Source of the DNA: an uncultured Rhodospira sp.
GTDB lineage: Bacteria; Pseudomonadota; Alphaproteobacteria; Rhodospirillales; Rhodospirillaceae
Length of the DNA: 64,000 nt
Direction of reading: 5' to 3'
NCBI RefSeq assembly: GCF_937138205.1
Contig: NZ_CAKZOT010000113.1
Location: 62,001 to 126,000, forward strand
The notes beneath the pieces are model-generated. The model did no database searches. It was given only the letters and a program-made list of their open reading frames with translations, and was not told the DNA's origin. Both the position numbers and the translations under genes were made by a program. Position 1 is the first letter of the stretch. Each line of letters begins with the position of its first letter. Positions 1 to 11,479 of the stretch are shown piece after piece.

Positions 1-106
1 ATCGGTCTGCAAAGCCGACGATGTGGCTCCGGAAAGTCCCGATACTTCGCTCATGCTGCCCTCACTGCCCTGTCAGGGGATGTCTGGCCGCCGGCCTGAA
101 AGACGC

Positions 107-319
107 TCAGGCGGTGATGTCGACCGACGCGCCCTTGCCCGATTCGGCGACCGGCGTGACGGCCTGGGCTGGGTTCTGGGCGTTTCCGCTCGCCTGCTCC
201 AGCAGGCCCACGACCGCCTGATCGGCCTCCGCGGACATCCGCAGCATCGCCGTTTGCGTGGACATCATGTTGGCGGCCTGGCTCAGGAGGGTTCCTCCCA
301 CAATGGAGGCCATGCTCAT
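107..319 (-). CDS. Small YjfB-like putative motility protein (70 aa)
   Basis: A 70-residue protein beginning MSMASIVGG. The start at 319 has a GGGAGA ribosome site about 8 bases upstream; the longer frame reading back to 406 has no such support and an arginine-rich, non-protein-like front. The pattern of a short helical N-terminus with A-A-N-M-M-S-T-Q and then M-x-A-E-A-D-Q-A-V-V-G-L-L resembles the short YjfB family of putative motility proteins, which carry a methionine/alanine-rich amphipathic helix and have no known enzymatic activity. It has no signal peptide or membrane span. It lies alone downstream of secA on the same strand with about 280 bases between them, so it probably has its own promoter. 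Assignment is by pattern only; it could be another small flagellum-associated protein. Confidence 0.6.
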   Translation of the reverse strand: MSMASIVGGTLLSQAANMMSTQTAMLRMSAEADQAVVGLLEQASGNAQNPAQAVTPVAESGKGASVDITA

Positions 320-597
320 CGGTCTGTCTCCCATTCTGGGGCACGTGTCACGACTCCGGGTCCCTTGCCTTGCCCATCCACGGGTCGCGATCGAGCCGGA
401 CCACATTCCGGCCGCGCACGCGCAAGGTCACCCGACGGGACGATGATTTCCCACGACAAAGATAGCAAATGACGGGCAGAGGGACAAGACCAGCCGTCAC
501 AATCAAAAATTTGCACGACAATGATGCAAAAACAGGACAAGTTTTATGGAATGATCATTGGGGCGAGTCGGCGCAAAACCGCCATTGGCCCGGCCTG

Positions 598-3333
<2,736 letters not shown>

Positions 3334-3686
3334 GGGATGACCTCGGAAGCGGACAGAGAGGCGGACAGGGAGGGCAGGGGCACATAGAAGCAGGGGCACA
3401 TAGAAAACGTCGCCCCGGAGCCCCGGGGCGCGTGCCGGCAAGAGATAGAGAGCGGGGGCAGGGCTGTCAACGAAACGCCGGCCCCACAAGCGTGTGCCCC
3501 AAAATGGTCAGAAACAGCACCTATCTGACGCGACGGTGGTGTCGCTGGCCCGGCCGAGTGGTTGACCCAGGCGGTTGACGATCCCGGCGCGACGGGTCAG
3601 GGTGCCGCCCACATCGCGCGGCTGGCGTCCTTGATGCCCGGCCGCCAATCTCTCGAGACCTTTCCGCTCCAACGAGGACTCACGAC
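3334..3686. other. Divergent intergenic region between secA and ppiC
   Basis: These 353 bases separate the divergently transcribed secA and parvulin genes and must hold both promoters. Close to secA is a tandem duplication (3375-3406, listed separately). TTGAC-like hexamers occur near 3560 and 3576 on the plus strand, but no convincingly spaced -10 element goes with them. No open frame here looks like a real protein. Confidence 0.6.
3375..3406. repeat. Tandem 16-bp direct repeat in the secA upstream region
   Basis: CAGGGGCACATAGAAG at 3375-3390 is followed immediately by CAGGGGCACATAGAAA at 3391-3406, identical except for the last base. The repeat lies 42-73 bases upstream of the secA start codon, within the probable promoter or leader. 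On the secA strand each copy contains TTCTATGTG, so a -10-like segment or protein site would be duplicated. Confidence 0.85.
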
Positions 3687-4541
3687 ATGGTTCGCCCCAC
3701 ACCCCGCGCGCTGGCCGTCGCGGCCGGCCTTTCCCTGGTTCTGCTCGGTGCTCCGGCGGCTGTGCAAGCCCAACAGGAGATCGATCCCGATACCGTCGTG
3801 GCCCGTGTCAACGGCCACGAGATCACCATGTCCCGGCTCCAGGCCCTGCGCGCGCGCGATCCCCAGCTTCAGCAGGTGCCGCTGCCCATGCTTTATGAGT
3901 CCCTGGTCAACCACCTGGTCGAGGGCGAGTTGATCGTGGGCAAGGCCAAGGCCGAGGGCTTCGGCGATCACCCCGACGTGCAGGAACGCCTGAACGCCGT
4001 GCGCGACGAGATCATCCGCAGCATCTATCTGACCGAGATCGTCGAGGACGCGGCCACCGAGGAGGCCTTGCAGGCGCGCTATGAGGCGTTCAAGCAGGAG
4101 CATCCCCCCGAGGAAGAGGTCAAGGCCTCGCATATCCTGGTGGAATCCGAGGACGAAGCCCGCGCGATCATCCAGCAGCTTGAGGACGGCGCCGACTTCG
4201 CCGAGCTGGCCAAGGCCGAGTCGACCGGCCCGTCGGCGCCCAACGGCGGTGACCTCGGCTATTTCAAGCGCAACGGCCAGATGGTCGAGCCGTTCGCCAA
4301 GGCGGCGTTCGACCTGGAGGCCGGCGCGTACACCACCGAGCCGGTGGAGACCCAGTTCGGCTGGCACGTCATCAAGGTGACGGACCGCCGCATGTCCGAG
4401 CCGCCGAGCCTGGAGGAGGTGCGCAATCAGCTCACCACCGAGATCGCCCAGGACACGATCTCTGACCTGGTCGAGGATCTGCGCGACGACGCCGACATCG
4501 AAACCACGCCGATCGAAGAGATCGCGCCGAAGGCCGAGTAA
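3687..4541 (+). CDS. Periplasmic parvulin-type peptidyl-prolyl isomerase (284 aa)
   Basis: An exported foldase of the PpiC/SurA/PrsA class that isomerises prolyl bonds and chaperones secreted proteins in the periplasm. Residues 1-28 form a signal peptide (basic start, L-V-L-L core, ending AVQA). An N-terminal helical SurA-like region (about 33-135, VARVNGHEITMSRLQAL) precedes the parvulin domain (about 144-240) with the hallmark KASHILV, the middle NGGDLGYF and the closing FGWHVIKV. A short acidic tail follows. An AACGAGGA ribosome site precedes the ATG. It is the first gene of a plus-strand run with argJ 12 bases later, and it is divergent from secA, a pairing that also makes sense for secretion and folding. 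The exact family name (PrsA-like or PpiC-like) is uncertain. Confidence 0.93.
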   Translation: MVRPTPRALAVAAGLSLVLLGAPAAVQAQQEIDPDTVVARVNGHEITMSRLQALRARDPQLQQVPLPMLYESLVNHLVEGELIVGKAKAEGFGDHPDVQERLNAVRDEIIRSIYLTEIVEDAATEEALQARYEAFKQEHPPEEEVKASHILVESEDEARAIIQQLEDGADFAELAKAESTGPSAPNGGDLGYFKRNGQMVEPFAKAAFDLEAGAYTTEPVETQFGWHVIKVTDRRMSEPPSLEEVRNQLTTEIAQDTISDLVEDLRDDADIETTPIEEIAPKAE

Positions 4542-4553
4542 GGCGGCGCGCGC

Positions 4554-5786
4554 ATGGACACCGTCCCATCCCCGCTCGCTCCCGAGACCATCGTCACGCC
4601 CGCGCCCGTCGCGGGCGTGCGTCTGGCCACGCGGGCGTGCGGGGTGCGCTATCGGGACCGCACCGACGTCCTGCTGGCGCTGTTCGACCCCGGCACCACG
4701 GTGGCCGGGGTGCTCACGCAGTCCGCCACCCGATCGGCGCCGGTCGAGTGGTGCGCGGCCGGCCTGAGGGGCGGGGCAGCCCGCGCGCTGGTGGTGAATT
4801 CCGGCAACGCCAACGCCTTCACCGGGCTGCGCGGCGTTTCCTCGGTGGAAAACATCGCCGCCGCCGCCGCCGCCGTGGCGGGCTGCAAGCCGGAAGAGGT
4901 CTTCGTCTCCTCCACCGGCACCATCGGCGAGTTCCTGCCCGACGCTCGCATCACCGGCCCGTTGCCGGAGATGGCCGCCGCCGCCCGCCCCGACGCCTGG
5001 GTCGAGGCGGCACGGGCCATCATGACCACCGATACCTATCCCAAGACCGCCACCAGCCAGTGTCGTATCGGCGACGCGGTGGTGACGCTGTCGGGCATCG
5101 CCAAGGGTTCGGGCATGATCGCGCCGGACATGGCGACCATGCTGGCCTATGTGGCCACGGACGCGGCCCTGCCGCCGGAGGTGCTGAAGGCGCTGTTGGT
5201 CCCGGCCGCCGATGCGTCGTTCAACAGCATCACCGTGGACGGCGACACCTCGACATCGGATACCCTGCTGCTGTTCGCCACCGGCAAGGCCGACCACCCG
5301 CCCGTCACCTCCGCCGACGATCCGGCCCAGGCGTCGTTCCGTGCGGCGCTGGACGCGCTGTTGCTCGACCTGGCCCACCAGGTGGTCCGGGATGGCGAGG
5401 GCGCCAGCCGGTTCGTGGAGATCCGTGTGACCGGCGCTGAGACCGACCGCGCGGCGCGGCGCATCGGCCTGACCATCGGCAACTCGCCGCTGGTCAAGAC
5501 GGCCATCGCCGGGGCCGACGCCAACTGGGGCCGCATCGTCATGGCCGTGGGCAAGGCCGGGGAGAAGGCCGACCGCGACCGCCTGGCCATCCACATCGGC
5601 GGCGCGCGGGTGTGCGAAAGCGGGTTGGCCGTGCCCGACTACGACGAAACGCCGGTGGCCGCGCATATGCAAGGTCGCGAGATACTGATCGAGGTGGATG
5701 TGGGCGTGGGATCGGGCCGCGCCACCGTGTGGACCTGTGACCTGACCCACGGCTACATCGACATCAATGCCGACTATCGAACCTGA
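4554..5786 (+). CDS. argJ: Bifunctional ornithine acetyltransferase / N-acetylglutamate synthase ArgJ (410 aa)
   Basis: ArgJ transfers the acetyl group from N-acetylornithine to glutamate, recycling acetyl in arginine biosynthesis, and many homologues can also acetylate glutamate from acetyl-CoA. The enzyme cleaves itself before a threonine nucleophile; here the motif KGSGMIAPDMATMLAY places that residue at Thr195. Other family hallmarks are VVNSGNANAFTG near residues 80-91, SSTGTIGEFLP near 119-129, and the C-terminal ANWGRIVMAVG. Length matches the family. It starts 12 bases after the parvulin gene, and its last 20 bases overlap the start of the GNAT-NUDIX gene, so the three are probably one transcript. 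Whether it is mono- or bifunctional cannot be read from the sequence. Confidence 0.98.
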   Translation: MDTVPSPLAPETIVTPAPVAGVRLATRACGVRYRDRTDVLLALFDPGTTVAGVLTQSATRSAPVEWCAAGLRGGAARALVVNSGNANAFTGLRGVSSVENIAAAAAAVAGCKPEEVFVSSTGTIGEFLPDARITGPLPEMAAAARPDAWVEAARAIMTTDTYPKTATSQCRIGDAVVTLSGIAKGSGMIAPDMATMLAYVATDAALPPEVLKALLVPAADASFNSITVDGDTSTSDTLLLFATGKADHPPVTSADDPAQASFRAALDALLLDLAHQVVRDGEGASRFVEIRVTGAETDRAARRIGLTIGNSPLVKTAIAGADANWGRIVMAVGKAGEKADRDRLAIHIGGARVCESGLAVPDYDETPVAAHMQGREILIEVDVGVGSGRATVWTCDLTHGYIDINADYRT

Positions 5787-6810
5787 CGCCTCTGCCCTGG
5801 ACCAGCAGACCGCGCGAACCCTGGCGGCGCGGCTGGAGGAGGGCGGCTGCGAGGCGACTCTGCCCCTGGTCACCGATCGGCTGGTCCTGCGCCTGCCCCG
5901 GGCCGAGGACGTGGCCGCCGTCCTGCCCCATGCCGGGCAATGGGATGTTGCTCGTTTCACCTCCAGCATCCCCCATCCCCTGAGCGAGGACGACGCCCGG
6001 GTGTGGCTGAGCCGGGGGGCGGAGGCCCGGGCCAAGGGGGCCGGCGTTCAGCTCATCATGACGGATCGCGCCGATGGCACGATCAGGGGAGTGGTCGGCC
6101 TCGGCTGGGGCCACACCTGGCCGGAGGCCGAGGTGGGCTACTGGGTCGGACCGCCGTTCCAGGGGCAGGGCCTGGCCACCGAGGCGGTGCGGGCGATCCT
6201 GGGTCTCGGCTTCGAGGCCCTGGGGCTGGCGACGGTGTTCGCCACCACCAAGCCGGACAACGTCGCCTCGCGGCGCGTGCTGGAGAAGGTGGGGCTGCGC
6301 CCGGACGGCCAGCGCCTGCGCATCGATGCCGTGGCGCGCGGCGAAATCTGGGACCACGAGCGCCTGTCCATCGACCGCGCCACGTGGGAGGCCGAGCGCG
6401 CCGCCCGCTCCCGTATGGTGCTGGTGGTGGCCGCCGCGTTGGTGGATGTGGACGGGCGTGTGCTCCTGACCCGCCGGCCCGAGGGCAAGGCGATGGCCGG
6501 CCTGTGGGAGTTTCCCGGCGGCAAGGTCCACGACGGCGAGACCCCCGAACGTGCCTTGATCCGAGAGCTTCACGAGGAACTGGGCATCGACGTCCGGCAC
6601 GCCTGCCTGGCGCCGCTGACGTTCGCGTCTCACGCCTACCCGGACTTCCATCTGCTCATGCCGCTGTTCGTGCTACGCTCGTGGCAGGGGCGCGTGACGC
6701 CGCGCGAGGGCCAGGAGATCGCCTGGGTGCGCGCCATGCGCCTGCGTGACTATCCGATGCCGCCGGCCGATCCGCCGCTGATCCCGGCCTTGCAGGACCT
6801 GCTGGGCTGA
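5767..6810 (+). CDS. Fusion protein: GNAT acetyltransferase + NUDIX (MutT-like) hydrolase (347 aa)
   Basis: Two complete enzyme domains are joined in one frame. Residues about 33-205 are a RimJ/RimL-type GNAT domain: RLVLRLP, VGYWVGPPFQGQGLATEA (acetyl-CoA loop, about 125-140) and the closing N-V-A-S-R-R-V-L-E-K-V-G-L. Residues about 216-345 are a NUDIX hydrolase with a canonical Nudix box from Gly252 to Ile274 (GKVHDGETPERALIRELHEE, then LGI). A MutT-like domain would hydrolyse oxidised nucleotides such as 8-oxo-dGTP; the GNAT substrate is unknown. The ATG at 5767 lies inside the end of argJ (20-base overlap), which implies coupling. The domain boundary near residues 206-216 is uninterrupted, so this is a true fusion and not a frameshift artefact. 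Confidence 0.93.
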   Translation: MPTIEPDASALDQQTARTLAARLEEGGCEATLPLVTDRLVLRLPRAEDVAAVLPHAGQWDVARFTSSIPHPLSEDDARVWLSRGAEARAKGAGVQLIMTDRADGTIRGVVGLGWGHTWPEAEVGYWVGPPFQGQGLATEAVRAILGLGFEALGLATVFATTKPDNVASRRVLEKVGLRPDGQRLRIDAVARGEIWDHERLSIDRATWEAERAARSRMVLVVAAALVDVDGRVLLTRRPEGKAMAGLWEFPGGKVHDGETPERALIRELHEELGIDVRHACLAPLTFASHAYPDFHLLMPLFVLRSWQGRVTPREGQEIAWVRAMRLRDYPMPPADPPLIPALQDLLG

Positions 6811-6843
6811 CGCCGTCCGGCTCATCCCGTGCCTGGAGACGCC

Positions 6844-7602
6844 ATGACCGCCGACGCACCGCCCACCGCCGCCCTGATCGTCATCGGCAACGAGATTCTG
6901 TCGGGGCGCACCCAGGACGCGAATGTGACATTCATCGCCGGACGGCTGTCCGCCATGGGCATTCCCTTGCGTGAGGTGCGCGTCGTGCCGGACGAGGCGG
7001 CGGCCATCGTCGAGGCGGTCAACACGCTGCGCGCGCGCGCGACCTATGTCTTCACGACCGGGGGCATCGGCCCCACCCACGACGACATCACCGCCGCCAG
7101 CATCGCCGCCGCCTTCGGCCGGCCCCTGGTGCGCCATCCGGAGGCCGAGGCTCTCATGCGCGAGGCTTACGGCAGCGACATCACGGAGGTCCGTCTGCGC
7201 ATGGCCTCAATGCCGGAGGGGGCGGCGCTGATCGACAACCCGGCCAGCGGCGCGCCCGGGTTCCGGGTCGAGAATGTGTTCGTCCTGGCCGGCGTGCCCT
7301 CGATCATGCGCGCCATGTTCGAAAGCCTGGCGCCGGACCTGACCGGCGGGCCGCCGATTCTGTCGCGCGCGGTCACCGCCACGGTGCGCGAAAGCGAGGT
7401 GGCGGAGGCCCTGGCCGCCATCCAGGCGCGCTGGCCGGCGGTGGACCTCGGCAGCTATCCGTGGGCGCGCGGCGGTCAGATCGGCACGACCCTGGTGGCG
7501 CGCGGCACCGACGCGGCGGTGCTGGAGGCGGTGGTCACCGACCTGGTGGCCATGATCGACGGCAGGGGCGCGGACGCCACCATCCAGGAGGGCGGGGGCT
7601 GA
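6844..7602 (+). CDS. CinA-family molybdopterin-binding domain protein (252 aa)
   Basis: A stand-alone N-terminal domain of the competence/damage-inducible CinA family, related to MoaB/MogA. Homologues hydrolyse ADP-ribose or take part in pyridine nucleotide recycling, but single-domain versions are poorly defined. Visible hallmarks are ALIVIGNEILSGRTQDAN at the start, FTTGGIGPTHDDITAAS near residue 77, and LAGVPSIMRAMF in the middle. The C-terminal deamidase (CinA_C) domain is absent, as is usual for the short form. The ATG at 6844 has GGAG five bases upstream and is preferred over the in-frame GTG at 6829. It follows the GNAT-NUDIX gene by 33 bases on the same strand and may belong to the same transcript. 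Confidence 0.9.
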   Translation: MTADAPPTAALIVIGNEILSGRTQDANVTFIAGRLSAMGIPLREVRVVPDEAAAIVEAVNTLRARATYVFTTGGIGPTHDDITAASIAAAFGRPLVRHPEAEALMREAYGSDITEVRLRMASMPEGAALIDNPASGAPGFRVENVFVLAGVPSIMRAMFESLAPDLTGGPPILSRAVTATVRESEVAEALAAIQARWPAVDLGSYPWARGGQIGTTLVARGTDAAVLEAVVTDLVAMIDGRGADATIQEGGG

Positions 7603-7621
7603 GGGAGAGGGTGATGGGCCT

Positions 7622-8683
7622 TTACGCCAACGACGCCAGCATGGGCGCCGAATCCTCGATCTTGGTGATGTTGTCCAGGCCCTGGCGGATGTCGGTCATG
7701 ATGAACTCAGAGCGCTTGACCGGGCCGCCCGCCGTGGGGCGCGGGAAAAGGCGCGCCCAGGCGTTCATCTTCACCGTCAGGCCACACAGAACGCCGCCAA
7801 TGGTGACGTGGTAGGCCTCGATCAGCTCCTTGACCCTCTGGAAGCGGGCGGCCGAGATGTTGTCCCACATGGCCCTGGTCGAGCGCTCGAAGTTCTCGAA
7901 CCGGCCGGTGATGGCGGCGGTCAACTCGTTGATCGTCGTTTCGATCATCTCGCAGGACTTCATCAGGTTCTGGTCCTGGCGAAGCTGATAATTCTTTCGA
8001 AACTCGTACATGGACTCGATGAAATTGTCGAGCAGCGGCGCGAGCCGGTCCAGACACTGCTTGTAATAGGACAACGACAGGAAAATATCGCCGTAGTTCT
8101 CCAGGAACTGCGGCACCTCCAGGATATCGATGCCCAGGGCGTCGGCCATTTGCTGTAGCCTTTGTCGCGCCCGCCGGACGTCGGGGTCCCGAAACAACTG
8201 CACGACATCCTCGAACCGTTCCACCTTGACGTCTTCGCCACCATAGATCTCGGCGATCAGCGGCCGCGTGAACTGCGTCATGTAGGCGGTCAGTTCCCGA
8301 TTCTTATCCGCCGACAGTTGCAGGGCTTTCTGATCGTTCACCTGCACGCCGATGCGTCGCAGCATGATCCGCAAGGAAAAGACGTCGTAGCTGTGCAGCG
8401 TCGCCAGTTTGCGCACCACCAAGTGGTCCGGATGGTCCTCCTCCGGCGGCCAGTTCATCAGCTTGCCGAGATCCTCGATCGCCACCTGGCCGCTGCCCGT
8501 CTGGACGTCGGAGAACAACTCGATGACGCTGTGCAGGTGGGCGTTCTTGACCAGCCGGGCCTGACGCAGCGCCGGCGTTTTCAGTGGAATGATGGACAGC
8601 GGCAGGATGAACAGGGAATCCATGTCGCCGTCTTCGATGGGGTTGACGGTTTTGTCGCTGTCTTGACCGGTGGAAACGGCCAT
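7622..8683 (-). CDS. Unrecognised cytoplasmic protein, helical (353 aa)
   Basis: I do not recognise a named family. The start at 8683 (MAVSTGQDSDKTVN) has a strong AAGGAGAG site 7 bases upstream; the frame continues to 8917 without support. There is no signal peptide or clear membrane span. The sequence is dominated by helices with regularly spaced leucines (LAPLLDNFIESMYEFRKNYQ in the second half) and ends with an ITKIEDSAPML tail. A segment LFILPLSIIPLKTPALRQAR near residues 24-43 looks like a conserved N-terminal signature. It is convergent with cinA (19-base gap) and divergent from rph. Codon use is like its neighbours, so it is an established resident gene. A structure prediction would help more than motif reading here. 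Confidence 0.75.
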   Translation of the reverse strand: MAVSTGQDSDKTVNPIEDGDMDSLFILPLSIIPLKTPALRQARLVKNAHLHSVIELFSDVQTGSGQVAIEDLGKLMNWPPEEDHPDHLVVRKLATLHSYDVFSLRIMLRRIGVQVNDQKALQLSADKNRELTAYMTQFTRPLIAEIYGGEDVKVERFEDVVQLFRDPDVRRARQRLQQMADALGIDILEVPQFLENYGDIFLSLSYYKQCLDRLAPLLDNFIESMYEFRKNYQLRQDQNLMKSCEMIETTINELTAAITGRFENFERSTRAMWDNISAARFQRVKELIEAYHVTIGGVLCGLTVKMNAWARLFPRPTAGGPVKRSEFIMTDIRQGLDNITKIEDSAPMLASLA

Positions 8684-8845
8684 ACCTGCTCTCCTTGGCA
8701 ACGGCGGGCGAACGGCCGCAATGGTATCGAGTCCGCCGCTCAAAGCCCATGGGAAATGCCGGCCCGGCTGCCCGGCCCTGATCGACCGATTCCATTTGCC
8801 CGGGACCTGCTTTAGGGTCCGCCGTTTCTCAGTCAGGAGGACCCC

Positions 8846-9574
8846 ATGCCCAGACCGTCCGGCCGCCGGCCCGATCAACTCCGCGCCATCCGCATGGAAA
8901 CCGGCGTCAACAAACATGCCGAAGGCTCATGCATGGTCCGGTTCGGGGATACCCACGTGCTGTGCACGGCCAGCGTCGACGAGCGCGTGCCGCCGTGGAT
9001 GCGCGGCAGCGGGCGCGGCTGGGTGACGGCCGAGTACGGCATGTTGCCCCGGTCGACCAACACCCGCACCGACCGCGAGGCGGCGCGCGGCAAGCAGTCC
9101 GGCCGCACGCAGGAGATCCAACGGTTGATCGGGCGCAGCCTTCGCGCGGTCACCGATCTTGACGCCCTGGGGGAGGTCCAGATCAAGGTCGACTGCGATG
9201 TGCTACAGGCTGACGGCGGCACCCGCACGGCGGCCATCACCGGCGGCTATGTCGCCCTGGCGTTGGCGCTGCGCCGCCTGCACGGTCTTGGCGTCATCAA
9301 GAGCGTGCCGCTGATCGGCCAGGTGGCGGCGGTCTCCTGCGGGCTGGTCGACGGCACGGCCGTCCTTGACCTCGATTACGCGGAGGACTCCGAGGCCCAG
9401 GCGGACGCCAACTTCGTCATGACGGAAAGCGGCGGGATCGTGGAAATCCAGGGAACGGCGGAGACCACCCCCTTCGCCGAGGCCGAGTTCCTGGCCCTGC
9501 TGGCGCTGGCCCAGGCCGGGATCGCCGATTTGTGCCGGATGCAGGCGGAGACTCTGGCCGTGGCGGGGGAGTGA
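8846..9574 (+). CDS. rph: Ribonuclease PH (242 aa)
   Basis: RNase PH is a phosphate-dependent 3'-to-5' exoribonuclease that trims tRNA precursors and helps rRNA turnover; it forms a hexameric ring. The protein starts [11 protein letters not shown] and has [17 protein letters not shown] near residues 60-76 and the phosphate-binding region [17 protein letters not shown] (about 85-101), followed by [18 protein letters not shown] near 115-132. The C-terminal [11 protein letters not shown] completes the family pattern. Length is standard. AGTCAGGAGG lies just before the ATG. In many alphaproteobacteria rph neighbours hrcA; here it is divergent from an unrelated gene. Confidence 0.98.
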   Translation: MPRPSGRRPDQLRAIRMETGVNKHAEGSCMVRFGDTHVLCTASVDERVPPWMRGSGRGWVTAEYGMLPRSTNTRTDREAARGKQSGRTQEIQRLIGRSLRAVTDLDALGEVQIKVDCDVLQADGGTRTAAITGGYVALALALRRLHGLGVIKSVPLIGQVAAVSCGLVDGTAVLDLDYAEDSEAQADANFVMTESGGIVEIQGTAETTPFAEAEFLALLALAQAGIADLCRMQAETLAVAGE

Positions 9575-9583
9575 GCCGCGCGG

Positions 9584-10441
9584 TCAGAACCGCAGGCGCA
9601 GGCCCATCGACATGCCGTGATCACCGCCCGTCGTATCGCCGGCGGGCGCGGCCGACACGCCCCGGCCCAGCCCCAGGGCCGGGCCTTGGTCGAGCGGGCC
9701 GTCGCTCTCGCTGCCGCTGTACCGGTAGGCGAAGTCGAGACTCAGGCCATCGCCCAGGCTGACGTTGGTGCCGGCGGTGGCGCCCCAACTGACTCCGGTG
9801 CCGGAGGTCGGTGACATGGCCACGGCGGCGCCGGCGCCGTCCCGGTGCAGGCCGGCCGGGGTCTCGACGTGGCCGGCCGCGACGCCGGCGCCGAGGTAGG
9901 GCCGGATTCCCCAAAGATCGAGTCCTGTGGCGGCGTTGACGTCGACCACGGCGGACACTCCCGCGCCGACGCCACCGGTGCCAAAGGCCGAGACGCCTGC
10001 GCTGCCCGGCGCGGCGCTGGCGGCGCTCAGGCCGGCGGTGGCATCGGCCAGGCCCGACCGCACACTCAGGCCAGCATCCAGGCGCAGCCAGCCGCCCAGT
10101 CCGTACCGCAGGCCGACGCCAGAGGTCATGCTGGGGTCGGCGCCGCCGCGTGGGGCTGGCCCCAGGCTGAGGCAGCCGGCCAGCGGCTGGGTGCGACCGT
10201 CCAGTCCCGATGTCTCGTCGGCACACGGCAGTCCGAACGCCGTCGTCGCCGTCTGCGGCACGCCGAAATTGGCCACCAGCGTCAATCCGGCCAAGTCATC
10301 ACGCCCCGGGGTCGCCGCGCCGTCGTCGGCAAAAGCCACACCGTTCGCGCCCGCACACGCAAGGACGGCGATCGCGGTCGCGATCGCGCGTGTCCGCCAT
10401 GCCATCACACCGCCGTTACCGCGATGCGCGAGGACACCCAT
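9584..10441 (-). CDS. Outer-membrane beta-barrel protein, porin-like (285 aa)
   Basis: The start at 10441 (MGVLAHRG) has GGAG about 9 bases upstream. A signal peptide follows a short N-terminal extension ([20 protein letters not shown], cleavage near VAFADD). The mature part consists of alternating Gly/Ala-rich amphipathic strands and ends in LRLRF, the terminal aromatic signature recognised by the BAM machinery. The segment [20 protein letters not shown] and the later [16 protein letters not shown] resemble OmpA-like or OmpW/Omp25-type small barrels, but no sequence motif decides which. It is convergent with rph, with a 9-base gap. Function may be structural or a passive pore. Confidence 0.75.
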   Translation of the reverse strand: MGVLAHRGNGGVMAWRTRAIATAIAVLACAGANGVAFADDGAATPGRDDLAGLTLVANFGVPQTATTAFGLPCADETSGLDGRTQPLAGCLSLGPAPRGGADPSMTSGVGLRYGLGGWLRLDAGLSVRSGLADATAGLSAASAAPGSAGVSAFGTGGVGAGVSAVVDVNAATGLDLWGIRPYLGAGVAAGHVETPAGLHRDGAGAAVAMSPTSGTGVSWGATAGTNVSLGDGLSLDFAYRYSGSESDGPLDQGPALGLGRGVSAAPAGDTTGGDHGMSMGLRLRF

Positions 10442-10607
10442 GTCCGTCACTCCTTCGAACGGCCCCACCATATTAATGTACGGCCCCTGCCCGGCGCGGA
10501 CAACTCTATCCGAGGCGGGTTAACAGGCGTTTTCCGCACCCCAGCCTCGCCTGCGACGGCCGACTGGCGGGCGGCCATGAACACGCGATTCGGTGCGCAA
10601 ACGAGGC

Positions 10608-10636
10608 TTGCACCGTGGTCTCCGGCCCAGTATAAG
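10608..10636 (+). promoter_or_regulatory. Sigma-70-type promoter for rpmE
   Basis: TTGCAC at 10608-10613 and TATAAG at 10631-10636 are separated by exactly 17 bases. They lie 28 bases upstream of the L31 start codon, and a short leader contains GGGAG just before the ATG. Confidence 0.7.
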
Positions 10637-10663
10637 GGCCGCTTCTTGCGCGGGAGACCCCTG

Positions 10664-10882
10664 ATGAAAGCCGATATTCACCCCAGTTATCATGAAATCA
10701 CCGTCATCATGACGGACGGAAGCGAGTTCAAGACTCGCTCCACGTACGAGGGCGATACCATCCGACTGGACATCGACCCGAAAAGCCATCCGGCCTGGAC
10801 GGGTGTGCAACGCTTGGTCGACACGGGCGGCCAGGTGGCCAAGTTCAACAAGAAGTTCGCCGGGTTCGGTCTGAAGAAGTAA
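10664..10882 (+). CDS. rpmE: 50S ribosomal protein L31 (72 aa)
   Basis: L31 binds the central protuberance of the large ribosomal subunit and bridges to the 30S. It starts [19 protein letters not shown], has SKSHPAWTG-like SHPAWTG near residue 41, and ends [15 protein letters not shown]. The zinc-binding CXXC pairs found in one class of L31 are absent, so this is the zinc-independent (C-minus) form usual in alphaproteobacteria. The gene is monocistronic between the outer-membrane barrel and fliN. Confidence 0.97.
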   Translation: MKADIHPSYHEITVIMTDGSEFKTRSTYEGDTIRLDIDPKSHPAWTGVQRLVDTGGQVAKFNKKFAGFGLKK

Positions 10883-11068
10883 GGCGCGGGTCGCCTCTAT
10901 CGTGGGCGACTCGGCCCCCTCCCGACCGCCGCCATGAATGGGCAGGCGTGCGGGCCGATAAGGGGGCGTTAACCGTTTCGGTGTATCCGTGTGGTGGCAG
11001 GGAGAGCGGTCCCGGTGGCCCGCCGCTCCCGACGCCATTCCGCGCCGCCTTCCGGACAGACCACGCCC

Positions 11069-11344
11069 ATGGCCAGCGAGCCCAAAGCCCCCACCCAGAA
11101 ACAGGCCGTCTACAGCGTGCCGGTGGAGATTGCCGTGGTGCTCGGCAAGGCCAACCTGCGCGTCAACCAGCTTCTGAAACTCGGTCGTGGCGCGGTGGTC
11201 GAGCTTGAACAGAAGACCAGCCAGCCGGTCGAAATCTACGCCAACGACATTCTCGTCGCGCGCGGTGACGTCGTCATCACCGAGGGCGACAAGATCGGCG
11301 TGACGCTGACGGAACTCGTCAAAAGCTACAATCAATCGCGGTAG
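11069..11344 (+). CDS. fliN: Flagellar motor switch protein FliN-like (91 aa)
   Basis: FliN forms the lower C-ring of the flagellar switch with FliM and FliG and receives CheY-P. The ATG at 11069 (MASEPKAPTQKQAVYSVPVE) is chosen because it begins a normal FliN N-terminus; the upstream frame is basic and low complexity. The SpoA/FliN core is complete: PVEIAVVLGKANLRVNQLLKL, then GAVVELEQKTSQPVEIYAND and ARGDVVITEGDKIGVTLTEL. It is shorter than many FliN proteins because the N-terminal tail is reduced. It sits alone, away from any flagellar operon, like flgE and the FlgC-like gene elsewhere in this window. No ribosome site is obvious. Confidence 0.9.
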   Translation: MASEPKAPTQKQAVYSVPVEIAVVLGKANLRVNQLLKLGRGAVVELEQKTSQPVEIYANDILVARGDVVITEGDKIGVTLTELVKSYNQSR

Positions 11345-11446
11345 GTCACGTCGGGAGCCCGTTCCTCGGGCCTCACGGCGCACGGCGGGATGGCGCGCGC
11401 CTCCCGTCGGCGCGGCGCGTGCGTCCGGCTTGGCCGCGCTTTCGAT

Positions 11447-11479
11447 AAAAAAAGGACGCCCGACCGATGTCGGACGTCC
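11447..11479 (-). terminator. Strong intrinsic terminator, minus strand
   Basis: On the minus strand GGACGTCCGAC (11479-11469), loop ATCG and GTCGGGCGTCC (11464-11454) form an 11-pair stem with one G-T pair, followed by seven T residues (11453-11447). Nothing annotated on that strand ends here, which is the main evidence for the candidate RNA upstream of it. Confidence 0.85.
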
